From Polysphondylium violaceum (taxonomy: Eukaryota > Evosea > Eumycetozoa > Dictyosteliales > Dictyosteliaceae): 25,081 bases of DNA. Below the pieces are notes generated by a model. It was given only the letters and a program-made list of their open reading frames with translations, ran no database searches and was not told the origin of the DNA. The position numbers were made by a program, and so were the translations under genes. The stretch is from the NCBI GenBank assembly GCA_000277445.1, contig AJWJ01000344.1, positions 1-25,081 on the forward strand, given 5' to 3'. Shown here in pieces: positions 9,260-21,021 of this stretch. Position 1 is the stretch's first letter. The number at the start of each line of letters is the position of its first letter.

Positions 9260-12200
9260 GTTATTGTTATTGTTATTGTTATTATTAATATTTTGATTAT
9301 CATAATAATTAATTACATTGGAATTATTATTATTATTATGAATGTTTTGACTATAATTTTTAAAATTGTTTAATTTTGAAAGCGGAGGGAATTGATATTC
9401 AGGAAGATCATTTTGTGAATCTTTTGGAGTAGAGTTTAAATTCCAAACAACATCATCAATTTTAAATTGAGGTGATTTAATAAAAGTTGAATAGGTTGAA
9501 GAGTTGTCAATAGCTGGAGGTGATAAAATTACATTTATATCTGAATAGTAATCATCTTCAGAGTTTGAATTTACTAAAGGTGATTTAGCTCTTGAAGGTG
9601 TGTTGTTGGCATTGTTATTAATATTATTATTACTAGTATTATTATTAATATTATTATTTACAAAAAAAGCTTTTGGTTTAAAATGATATTTCTTGTCTTC
9701 AGAATTTAAAACAGATTTTCTTAGCCAACCGATGAGATTATCATCTGAAGGACATTCTCTGCCGATTCTAGTGAAAAATTCTTTCCACGTTGTGACTTTC
9801 ATTATTTCCTTTACTTCTTTTTGTAGATTATCACGTACATGTGGTGTGGGGTGGCCAAAGAGTTTGTTGTATTGATTAAATATTTGATCAAGAGATGAGC
9901 CTTTGGGTCTGGCGACATTCTTTAAAAAGTAGACATGAAACATAAGGAGTCTAATGGAGACAAGTGTGGCATCAAATGTCTTTGAGGGACGAGTTTGATC
10001 AATCAGTGGATTTGGATCGGTAGAGGAAAATTCTGGATACTTTTTAATGACCCAAAATATATTTCTATCAAAGTTTTCATTCAAATAGGCCTCGGCCACC
10101 TCTTCCCAAGAGTAGTCAGAAACTGTCAATAGGGGGAGGAATTCGCCAAGTGCAGGTGTATGCTTTTTGCTTCTTTTCTCTGGAACATGAATGAAATCAT
10201 AAATCTTTCTATTAATGTCGGCCAAAAGGGTTGGATACTTTTTCACAAGGACCAAAAAGAGTTGATGAAAGGAACAGTAGCCCTCGAGATGCTTGATAGA
10301 GGCGTGTACAGTGTGATTCATCATTTGGACACACATGGTGTTCATGGCTATACATAAAAAGTGACTGGCCATGTCTGGATCAAAATTTCTTTCAAAAATC
10401 TGAGACATCGAGGTCTCAATGTATGGCCAAGCCTTTTCACCATGTTCTTTGTTCAAGTACAATGGCAACCAATAGGAAAACTCTTCTTTGAGAATTGAGG
10501 TTCTAACACCTTGATCAAATGCGGTAAAAGAGAGCAAATCAAATGAACATTTAATTTCTTCGATTCTACTCTTTTTGGCAATGATGTTTAAACCAATTCC
10601 CAAACTATCTTCTTTGTATGATACTCTGTTGTGGAAACATACCAACTCTTGCTCAATGGATCGAATATAATCGTCATCAATTTCTTTTCTCTTTGCCTTG
10701 ATTTTCTCGATACTGGTTGAGTTGATCAATATATTTGGAAGAATCTCTTGCTCTTTTCCAATACTACTAATCCCTTTGATTTCATCGTTATCACTGTCGC
10801 TGTCGTCATCAGCGATATTTAAACCAGAGAATCTATTGATTACATGAGTGGCGGACAAGGATGGACTACTACTATTACTATTTACAGTTTTGTTTGGATT
10901 AATACTTTCACCAGAACCCATTTCTAGCGATGACGACGATTTGCTGTTGTTGGTCGGTGGTTTGTAATTCAATATTGGTGGCCAAGGCGAGTCTGATGTA
11001 TGGGGACAAGATTGACATTTAAATGATTTTGAATTCTCGATGGCCACTGGAATCTTTACGAGATACTCTTGGATTGGGAAATCGTCGTCAGTGTCGAGAG
11101 AGACGAGAAAAGTTTGAATTTGTAATAAAATCGTTAGGACACTGTAGGCTGATGACCAACCAGAGGATCTGACGCCATCGCCTTGGTGGCCTTGGAAGTA
11201 GGACTGGAAATCTGATAGAATATCCAAACAAATTCTACCACCGTTGTGGATGTGGGGATGAGGGAATGGTGTGAGCAAAACTCCTGATGGTGGATTGGCT
11301 GGATATGTGGGTGGGAATTTAAGTTCAATGTGGAAAATACCACCCTCATAAGGGGATCCATCGGGCGGTATAATATTTGCATGCCAAGTCAATACAGAGT
11401 CCTCGAGTGGGTGACAACTGACCAATGGAAGTGGATTCAATTTCAAATTCTTTAAATCTGCCATCAAACTCTTCATTGTCGATGGTGAAACAAAACTTGA
11501 TACAGGTGATGATGGAATTGGAATTGAAGACGATGATAATGATGCTGAAGATGGAGTGGTTGAGAAAGTATTTGATTGATTTGTTGTTGAGGTTGTTGTT
11601 GATGACAATGACGACAATGATGACGATGATGATGATGCTGCTATGGTATTGGTGGCTGATAATAAAGATGGTGTGGCTGGTCTTAATTGAGATGGTGATA
11701 ATGAAGAGGAACTGATTAAATTACTGGTACTGTTACTAATACTACTACTAAGACCAAGACTATTACTACTACTACTACCAATACTTGATCCAAGAGTATT
11801 ACCGAGACCAAGTAAATTATTTGATGAAGAAGATGATGGTATATGACTGCTGTTGATAAATAAATTGGTACTCGAGGTTGTGAATAAGAGTTTTAAATTT
11901 GGCTTCTGTTCCTTGAGATACTCTATGGCTGGATTAGAGATCTTGTTTAAACCCAACACTACACACTTTAAAGAGGGTGTGGGAAGGTCAATCAATCGTT
12001 TAATTGATTCATCAGTAACTCGTTTGCAACCATAGACATTGATGTGTTTGATTTTGGGCAACTCAAACAAGTTGCTGACAGAAGCATCAGATATATTTTC
12101 AGAACTTGATAAATCGATAAACTTTAAAAATGGACAATTGATTGGATTCAATACCAACAGATTGGTGATCAATTGACATTTCTTGAGACCCAAGTCTTTG

Positions 12201-15200
12201 ATTTGATGCAAATGGATAGAGATTAAATTAATAGTGTGATCGGTAATCAAGTGACAGCCAGATAGTATCAGTACTTTAAGACATTTTAGATTTGGAATAA
12301 AGAGTTCACAAATGGAATCATTGACAGATTTACAACTGCCAATGTCCAAGTGAGTGAGAGACTTTGGCAAATAAGTTGAGCAGGTGTGGAAAAAGCTAGA
12401 GTCCAAGTCACATTTGCTGACATTGATTCTTGCAATGGCGGGCGATCGTATCAATAGTTCATTGATAAACACTGTTGGGAATGTGGTGGCTGACAACTCT
12501 AGTCTCACAAGTTTAAATGATTTTGGCAGTTTGTTGGCAGGTGGGATGATAGGAATAATGTTGCTTTCACAATTGTTGTTAAACAAGAGGATTTCAAGTT
12601 GGGGACAATGAACAAGTAAGTCAATGACAACGTCTTGGTCGAGGCCTGTGTTGGACAGATTGGCAGACACTAGTGTCTCTAGGGTAGAGAATGGCGGCAC
12701 CGAGCTATACTGTTTAATTTTACAAAAAGATAAATCCAAATGCTGAAACACAATCTTTGAGCCAGAGAGTCCAATCTTTTGTTGATTCTTGATGTTTTGT
12801 TGGAGCTTGAGGAATTGGATGATGGGAAAGTGTGATATCTTGCAGGTGTTAAGATTCAATGATTTGATAGTACGAGTGCAACCATTGAAAAGCTTGCTTA
12901 CCGACTCATCGTTGAGATCGGTGCAGGCTGGTAGTTTTACCTTTTCCAGAGATTTTGAATTTTCGGAAAACACCATCAAGTCAAAGGAGGCGATGGCTGG
13001 GCACTTGGAAAAGAGGGCGTGTCTGAGGTTTGGCATGACAATGGCAATGGATCCAATGCATTTGATATCGGTGCAAGAGAGATTGAGACACTTTATATTG
13101 TTAAGATACTTTTTCTCGCTGATGTAGGGTTTGAGAAACATTGAATCGAGGTCGAGGTTATTGATACGGCATTTTCTCGCCTTGAGTCGAGAGAGATTGG
13201 TGCAGTGGGTGAGGATACTAATGATGCCTTTGGTCTCTACTAATGTTTTGGAGATATTGACACTCTTTAGCTTTTTGCATGTTGTAGCGATTACGTTCAC
13301 ATCACGATCCTGGATCATGCAACAAGACAAATCAATCTTTACCAATGTTGAGCTAAAGTTTTTGATCGAGTCAATGATTGGGCCAACCTCTTCCTCGAAT
13401 CTGTTGTATTTTCTCAGATCGAGGAACTCAACCTGCTTGGAGAGCGGGCTTTTGGAAATGGTATTTAAAAAGAATGGATCCAATATATTTTTCAGATCCA
13501 ATATATTACAATCGATGGTCTTTGGAGAGACAATCTTGGGAAATGCTTGGTCGGGTGTATGGGCGAGATAATGGAGGGCCCAGAAAGCAATTTGGACATA
13601 GTTTTGCGAGATGATAAACTCGGGGATCTGAATTTGATGAGAGAGATCCTTGTCATTGATAATGTATTTAAACGATTGTCGGTAGAATCTGCCGGCCTCT
13701 GAGAAGTGAGACTCGCTTCTCTTCATGTAGCCAATGTCAATGTTTAGTTTGGCCAACTTGAGCAATGCCACACATTTTGTAATGGTGCTAATGTTGGGTA
13801 TCGACACAAGTCTACGCGAAATGATATTCACACTGCTCTGCAATAGATTGTTTCTCGTCTCACTTCCCCAAAAGGCCACCGACTGAAAACATTTCTCTGA
13901 CAGCGAGGCGATCGAGTCTCTGATGAGCCAAATGTTGTTGGTCTGTTTTGTCAAATCACACTCTACCTGTCGGTAAAGATCGGCCAACATTTCGCCCAGC
14001 TGTAAGAGACCCGTATAGTTGTTGGCCAAGAGAAAGTTTGAATAGGAGCTCTCTAAATAACTCATACAATCGTTTCTGCCGACTGTCAGTGCCAACGATT
14101 TCAACACGTTGGCATATTCATTCAAAATGTCTTTGTTGTCGGGTGTTGAACGGATGGCCTCCTCGAATCGATTGGTTGCCAGCTTGAATAACCGTTGACT
14201 ACCTGGTTTCCCCTGCAACATCATACACTGCAACGACAATGCATTGCCTTCTGCCAAACTAATGATGTTCATGTGTTTGACCCTGACGTCCATTTTCACA
14301 ATGTCACTCAAAACCACTCTAAAACTATTTGGATCCGATTTCAACTCTTTTAGAGATACTTCTCCCAACTTGATTCCAGTCATATTTTGAATTCTAATAA
14401 ATAAATAATATATATCGATCTCATTCTTTAAATTAAATTGATCTTGATTTTCTAATGGACAACATTATTATATTAATATATATGTATATATAGATATAGA
14501 TATAATAGATAGATATAAATACCAATATTTGATAAAGTATTTTCAAACCTTGAAGAGATCTCTGATTTTATATCTAGATGCCATAGCTTTAAATGCTGAT
14601 CGATTGGATCACCCAAGATCAGATTAAAGAAATCAATCACTACTTGAATGTAGGAATCTGCTTCGAGGGATTTGAGGAGCTTCATTTTCTGACGCAACTC
14701 GGATCTCATGATGTTCTTGAGGGTACGCGCAGTGATCTCTGTGAGAATGATTCTTTTGAGTTTTGGATCTTTGATGTTTTCTCGAATGATGCCCAGGTAT
14801 CTGACATTGATGCCCTCTCTGTGAATGATTTCTGTCAATCGAGAGTACCAGTCGATTTGATTGACGTGCTTGTCCATCCACTCGGATACCTGGGGTATGC
14901 ATGTGTAGACAAGATACTCGGTGGCCTCTTTGACTTGATCGTTGTTCATATCTTTGTCGGGATCAATTTTAGAGAATGGCGAGAAGGCGTCAGAGGACAA
15001 CTGAAGCTTGTATGTCTGCACAAACTCTGGTCTAAAGAGGCGATAGAGGAATGTCTCCTCGACCTTGGCGTGATAGGTGGGCGGAAAGACACGGGCAAAG
15101 TCGAGCACATAAAACAACTCGTCGTAGCCAATGTGGCCCTCAATGTCGGTGGGGCCGTATAAAAACTCTTTGTGGGCCTCCATGCCGGCCATGTGGCCCT

Positions 15201-16389
15201 TGATGTTGAGTCTCTCTGCGGCCAACTTCATCTTTTCGTTAAAGTCTTTGTTGCTGGCATACACTGTCTTGCCACCATCTGACGAGCCATACACAATCGT
15301 CTGCTTGGTGATGGGAAGCACCGACACGGCCACCAATCTAAATCCTCTATAGTCCAACAATGCCATCAGGGGAACATGTATGCCCTCATTTCCGTAATAA
15401 CGCATCACACTCTTGAGCTCGTGGCCACCGGCCTTCATGCTAAATTCGTCGCCTCTATAGATACCTATCCAGTCCAAAGCAAACTTGAACAATATACCAT
15501 TATACAAAAACTTTACACCGCCTGCCAATCCCATGTCTCGGTAGGGCTTAATCGTCTTATACTGTTCGTCTATAAATGCCTCTTCAATGATAATCTTTCC
15601 ATAGGTGATGGCAGTGTGTAGGAAATCATTGCTCAGCGATGATAAATCTTTGTATTTCTTGTATTTACTCGATAAATCGTCCTCACCCAACAATAATAGA
15701 TTTTGAAAGATATGATTCCACTCTATATCCAATCCTCTTGGATTCTCTTCATTATCCTCTTGATCTGAACTAATATTTATATTTCTATTTCTATTATTGT
15801 TGTTATTACTATTACTACTACTACAAGTTTGATTATGATATAAATATCTATCACTACCTTGTTGGACATTGTATCCATAAATACTAGATGCAGAGTAATT
15901 TGCACTTGATGACTTTATGGATGATTTATAATGTTGAGGATTATTATAACCTAATGAATATGATGATGTTGATAATGATGATGAGGAGGACGATGACGAT
16001 GATGAATAAGCTGATGTTGATATAGAAGATGAAAATGTAGGTGACGATATTATAGATGGTGATGATAATAAAGATGTATTTGTTGTTGTTGTTGATGTTG
16101 TCGATGTTGATGACGATATCATCTCTGTATTACTCTTATTACTATATATTGATTGCGTAGATTGAATGCTAATATGCTGTTGATGTAAAGAATCAATCTC
16201 TGATTGCTTAGATGCAACTAATTTAGATAATGCTGGTGTTATATTTCCCAATATATCATCATGCTTTTTATTATTACTACTACTATTGTTACTAACAACA
16301 TTATTATAACTATTATTATTGTTATTATTCTGATTATTATTATTATTACTATTCTTTTTATTATTATAATTATCTTTATTTTTCTTCAT
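8862..16389 (-). CDS. Giant CLU - TPR-like - LRR - E2 ubiquitin-conjugating - CCCH zinc-finger protein, three exons
   Basis: Exons 14523-16389, 9049-14451 and 8862-8986 (introns of 71 and 62 nt) give 2464 residues. Order: Asn/Ser-rich leader (1-~215); CLU domain (~218-480) with KAGGHELKSV, PLMALLDYRGFR, YGSSDGG and DIEGHIGYDELFYVLDFARV; CLU-type helices to ~690; a TPR-like pair (~705-745); LRRs of the AMN1/F-box type (~965-1485); a Ser/Thr-rich linker; an E2 fold (~1620-1760) with GGRICLDIL (catalytic Cys1697), an HPH motif (1687-1689) instead of HPN, and a downstream Trp-Ser; a conserved helical region (~1890-2210); poly-Asn; and a C-X7-C-X5-C-X3-H zinc finger (2404-2422). An in-frame stop nine codons above the ATG fixes the start. 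CLU proteins bind mRNAs for mitochondrial proteins and E2s carry ubiquitin, so RNA-linked ubiquitination is plausible but inferred. Alternative: two genes split near 14384-14472. Confidence 0.75.
9190..9290 (-). repeat. AAT triplet repeat coding poly-Asn
   Basis: A long AAT run inside the large gene encodes about two dozen consecutive Asn with few interruptions, just before the CCCH finger. Such tracts are common in dictyostelids, and the repeat length is likely variable between strains. Confidence 0.85.
14452..14522 (-). other. Intron joining the CLU and LRR-E2 parts
   Basis: Donor GTATTT follows the first base of a codon and acceptor CATTAG leaves two bases, so the phases match and form a Glu codon (residue 623). 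The 22 codons from the acceptor to the internal ATG at 14383 are all open and encode a CLU-like stretch ending LFIRIQN before MTGIKL. The donor is weaker than the GTAAGT/GTATGT used elsewhere in the window. Confidence 0.7.
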
Positions 16390-17379
16390 TGTGTTACTTT
16401 TATAAATACCAAACTATAGATATTGTATAAGAGATAAAGAGATATAGATATATAAGAGATATGAACGAATAGATATAGATCTTAATCTACCTATTTAAAC
16501 TATATTTATCTATATTCATCAATCAAATCAAACATTAGTGATTGGGAAAAATAAAATAATGAAAAAGTTTTTTTATCTCAACCTCAAACACAAACTGCAC
16601 CATCACCACCTCACCCCAACAAATTTTTGATATTTTCAAAGTATTTTATTTTTTGAAAATAATCGATTATTTGCACATCAAAAAGCCTCTGTTTTACAAA
16701 CAGTTTAAATGGACTCTTTCATACCCTCTATATCGCATTTAATTAAAATAAATAATAAATAAAGAAAACAAAAGAAATAGGATTGTTTTTAAAATAGGAT
16801 TGTTGATTTTATTTAACATTGGATTAAAATAATAAAAAGGATTCTCTTTTTTTCAAATTAAAAAATAATCTGTATAGTGTAAAATACATTATATGGTTAG
16901 TCACATAATATCATTATGAAATTGTATTATCAATAAAATAATGTGTTTGTTGTTGTATGTGAAAAGGAGATTAAACTAAAAGTCAGAACAATATTTTCTC
17001 AAATATCAAAAAATAATCAGAAATGTAGATAAGAGGTATTAGACTCATCATTCAGATATACTCCTCTCCCAACAACATACACACCATATTTATCAATAAT
17101 GTATTATTCAAATATCATCACACTTACATTTACAAAGTTGCTTGTATTGAAAAAAAAGGAAATGAAAAAAAAACTTAAAAGGCTTTCGGCCTCGATGAGC
17201 CTGGAAAAAAAAAATATAGAAAAAAAAAAAATACAAAAAAAAATCAAAAAAAATATTTGACGGATACCTTATCAAGTTTAGAAGTTCCTAATTAAATACA
17301 AATCTTATTTATTATCTATTATCACATTTTATAAAGCACATTATTACTTTAATTACTATTGGTATCATATTATTACAAT
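16390..17379. promoter_or_regulatory. Region upstream of the large gene
   Basis: About 1 kb between the 3' end of the gene at 17380 and the start of the large gene, both leftward. A TAGATA-type microsatellite (about 16415-16480) and a C/A-rich stretch (about 16582-16622, with CACCACCTCACCCC) lie in the promoter side. A poly(A) signal for the upstream gene is at 17308-17313. A GC-rich hairpin inside A-runs lies at 17180-17202. No reading frame is credible. Confidence 0.45.
17180..17202. other. GC-rich hairpin in A-rich DNA
   Basis: AGGCT (17180-17184) and AGCCT (17198-17202) can pair, with an alternative inner stem-loop AGGC-TTTCG-GCCT. The segment is about 60% G+C while both flanks are almost pure A. 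Function unknown; it could be part of a 3' UTR, an RNA structure or a relic. Confidence 0.4.
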
Positions 17380-20087
17380 TTAAGAGTCACCCAAATCTTC
17401 GGCATCAGTCATAATTGCATTTACGGCAGCATGTCTTTTTTGGAGTTTGAGCATGAGTTCGTTGGTTTCCTTTGCAGCGGCAGCATTGGATGCAGACGAG
17501 TTTAGTGATGAGGCGGGTTTTATATCCTTGGTGTTTCTAAGAGTAAAGTGAATAATCTTTTTATCCTTTTCACCACCGGTGGCAGCGGCAGTTGATTGAT
17601 CACCATCTTCCTTTTTGGTAGTGGCTCTCAATTTACCTCTCATACCCAATATTTGATTCATATCAATCGAGGCACCGGGTGCCATCGATGCACGAACCAT
17701 ACCACCACCGCTGCTACTGTGTGACGAGGATGATGAGGAGGTGGTCTCTTTTTTGGGCTTAAAGTTTTTGAAGCCGAGGATGGGGGGTGGGGGAGGTGGG
17801 GGAACACGCACTTGAAGGCCAGTTTTTTCCTCCTCCAATGTGAGATCCATGGATGGGCCGGTTAGTGGTGTTAGACTATTGATAAGATCTTTGGCCTCAT
17901 TGGCAGTTTTCTTTTGACCATCGACTTTGAAAAAGTTTATATCTTCCTGTTCCTTTTGAGTAAGTAATTTATACATTGCCGCTCTACCAACGGCGGAAAG
18001 CGATGCAATTCTCTGTGTCAGAGTAGATGCTCTTTTGCATTCCAAATACACATTATCAATGATTGAGTTTACAATCGCTTCACACAACACCTGACTCTTT
18101 ACAGCCTTTCTTTCATTATAAATACCCCATGCGTTATCTACAATATCATCTATAATAGATAATGTTATACTCATGTCTAAAAGTAATATTAGTAGTTGTT
18201 TCCACATCATACAAAACAGTGACAATGACTTACTCTTTTGCTTATCTTTGGAGGCCTTTGGGAACTTTTTGGGCATTAGTTTTAAACGACACTTGAGGAA
18301 TTTGGAACCGAGGCCATGGGTAGTCAAGTAGTCTGTGTCTTCTAAAATCTTGGAAGAGGTGACAGAGAGCATGCCAGAGCTATTGGACAGGATCTCTAGT
18401 TTGATGGCATAGAGATGGGCTTTCTTTATATCCATTTGTTGGCCAATATACAACATTAATTTCGATGCACATAGATAGCCATCCAATTCCAATATTCTGT
18501 GATAACGACCTTGAAATTCGTGTGTCTCTGGAAAGTGTACTTCCACATTAAACAATCCAGCTTTTCTCGACTTACCAATCTCTACCAAACACAATTGCCA
18601 ATTATCAAAAAATGAACCAACACCATAGTCTGCTAAAATGTCGTCTTGATTCAATTCCCCTCCCTTTATCGTTGCCAATGTATAGAGTGTATGATCTGGT
18701 ATTTGTAATTTTGAACACAAGAAATGAGTTATCTAATTCAATTAATTGATTAATAATCAACTTCTCTAATAATAATAATAATAATTATAGAACCAAACAA
18801 CAACTTACTTCTCTAATTGAAATATTATTTGGTACTCTAAAATTCTTTTTCAATGAACCTATCGTTTCCAGGGCTAGTTGAGGTAAAATGAAATCAATTA
18901 CAAATCTTTCATCATTATCTATAGAGTGTAGTCATATTAGTAAATACACATTCGTTAGATGTGATTGATAATAACTATCACTTGTACGACTATTACTTAC
19001 TTAATATAACATTATCTTTGATTTTAGAAACCCAGTATTTTAAATCTGCATTTCCTTCCCAGAGATCTTGATCAGTGAAGCCATAGAGTGAGATGTCGTC
19101 CAAGAGTTCATTTACCTTTTGTTTTAAATCCTTTTTATAGCTTTGATCTACACTTCCAAATATATCACTCTTTTTCACGACCAGGTTGTTGTTGTCTCTC
19201 ATGGCTTCGTCCAGTGTGAGAGAGACCTGATCGAGTATCTCTTTTTTTTCACAGCCAGTTGTAAAATAATAGATGTTGTTGGTATCTATCTTTTGCAGTT
19301 GCTGTTGACTGCCGTTGCTGTTACTTCTGTTGCTACCATTGCTATTGCTTCTATCATTCTTTTGCTGTTGACTCGATGATGGTGAGTTTAGTTCAATGGA
19401 AAAGAAACCAACCTCTGATGTGTCAAATAGGATCTCCTTTATATCGCCATACGGTATTCTCTTGCTGACCGAAAAGGGATAGGTTGTGGCATCAATGACC
19501 AACAACGATCTCTTGCAAATCACTAAAAAGCAGGCAAAAGAGTTCTTTTTGTAAAATGGTAACATTGATTTCATGTGTGGCTGTTGCTGTTGTTGGTTGG
19601 GTGATAAGAGATTACCGCTTGATGTCGATGTAGGGCCTTTCCTCGACAAGACTGAATGGACGAGGAAGTAGTTTTTCACTGTATCACCATCCTTGACAAA
19701 CGAACCAAATATCACATCAAAATCAATAAGAGGCAAGGACTGATGTTGCCCATATAGATTAGATTGACTGTTGGACACAGATCCTGCGATTGACGATGAC
19801 GACGATGCGCTGTGATTGATGTATGACCCTCCACCTCTGGGACTATTGTTATTGTTGTTATTACTATTGTTGTGTATTAAATTGGGGGAAGAGTTTGAAG
19901 ATGATAATGTTACAGGATGAGGAGGTTTGCTAGCACTGGCCCCGCTTGTGGAGCCTAGATTCCCAGTACTGTTATTTAAGCCTGATCCATAGGGTTGTTG
20001 CTGTTGTTGTTGCTGCTGTTGTAGATTATTTAAATCTGACGGTGAAATCTGTACTGATTTTCTAAATATCTTGTTAAATTTATTCAT
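17380..20087 (-). CDS. Multidomain protein with PH-like and ubiquitin-like (RA/FERM-F1-like) regions and polyproline, four exons
   Basis: Exons 19001-20087, 18809-18918, 18234-18732 and 17380-18176 give 830 residues; introns are 82, 76 and 57 nt, with GTAAGT donors. The N-terminus is low-complexity Gln/Ser/Asn. Residues ~115-290 have a beta-strand pattern ending in a helix, suggestive of a PH-like fold (YFLVHSVL, PFYKKNSFACFLVI, IPYGDIKEILF, GFFSIEL) broken by Ser/Asn/Gln inserts. Residues ~365-450 and ~460-550 look like two ubiquitin-like/Ras-association-type modules. A helical region (~555-650) follows. A seven-Pro run at ~696 could bind profilin or SH3/EVH1 domains. A basic segment around 733-753 (MNQILGMRGKLRATTKK) is weakly WH2-like, and a charged C-terminal helix ends the protein. 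The layout suggests a Ras- or membrane-linked actin regulator, but all domain names here are inference and no family is recognised with certainty. Confidence 0.75.
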
Positions 20088-21021
20088 GAGGACTATTGTA
20101 CAACTTGTTGACCGTCAATCACTTGCATAGGGATCGATAGACAACTGTAGAATGAATAAATTGATGATATCAAGTGTGTTTGGGTGGTGAGTGTGTGAGC
20201 CTGTGCAGGGGTATGAGAAAGTGTGAGTGTTTGATTTTTAATTTTTTTTCGAATTTTTTATTTTTTTTTTGAAAAAATCTAGATAACCCCACCAACCATT
20301 ATCAAAACCATTTGATCACTTGTTTCGACAAATACATAAGTTAATTAATTGCTGTTTATTGAAATTCATATTTTTATTATAAATGTAGCAATAATAATAA
20401 TAACAAAACCGATTCATTCTTTTTTTAATATCATAATAGTGTGTGTTGCCTATTATATGAAATTATCTACACCCCATACACTATCTATCTACAACATCAC
20501 ACTCCTTAAAAGATGAATTACTTAAAAGTGATTGGATTTTAAATTAACCCAATGTGTATATATAAACATATGGCAACATTTCAAGAGACAAAACAACATA
20601 CCCCCCTCACAACCCCAGATTTAGAAAAAAAAATCCACAATATTAATTTTACCCCTCTTACCAAAAACGGGATAAAAAGATTGAATTTTTTTTTCCTTGC
20701 TCCACCCCTCATATATTGTTCAATAATTATATTTCTGAAAATACGAATTTTATTTCCTCTCCTCACACACAACACACACAATACAAATAAAAAAAAATAA
20801 ATATCTATCTGTAAATTAATTTCTATATTTCAGTAGACATTCACAACAAATAGATAATACCATTATTTAAATCCAAGCGAAATATCCAGAGATTTATTGA
20901 CGCCATTAAATTTTAAGAATAATAATAAATTATTAATCACCAACATTTCACTCATAGCCTGGGTAAACAAATTCTATAGTAAACAGTATCTTACTCACAT
21001 ACCACACATCCATTCCAAACC
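20088..21021. promoter_or_regulatory. Divergent promoter region
   Basis: About 930 bp between the leftward gene starting at 20087 and the rightward gene at 21022. A G/T-rich block (20174-20200) sits ~90-110 bp upstream of the leftward gene. Long A/T runs occur at about 20236-20280. Short frames at 20552-20800 have no protein character. A CA-rich stretch lies at about 20763-20785. Confidence 0.5.
20174..20200. promoter_or_regulatory. G-box-like element
   Basis: TGTGTTTGGGTGGTGAGTGT resembles the G/T-rich sites of the Dictyostelium factor GBF. It lies ~90-110 bp upstream of the ATG of the leftward polyproline protein gene. Confidence 0.35.

Noticed and set aside
9053-9373. Ile/Val-rich plus-strand frame that looks like a membrane protein
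   Set aside because: It is the antisense reading of the AAT (poly-Asn) repeat in the large gene.
9008-14383. LRR-E2 frame as an independent gene starting at 14383
   Set aside because: The start is only 89 nt from the preceding frame, the upstream codons are open, and a phase-matched intron joins the two. It is kept only as the alternative model.
14593-15162. 189-codon open frame on the plus strand
   Set aside because: It lies antisense to the CLU domain, which has clear family motifs, and its composition is that of a reverse-strand shadow.
17180-17215. Hammerhead ribozyme or C/D snoRNA core
   Set aside because: The CTCGATGAG stretch resembles parts of these motifs, but the required CUGAUGA and GAAA core, or paired C and D boxes, are not present.
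20552-20800. Overlapping short frames on both strands
   Set aside because: They lie in a divergent promoter region and consist of A/T- and CA-rich sequence without protein character.
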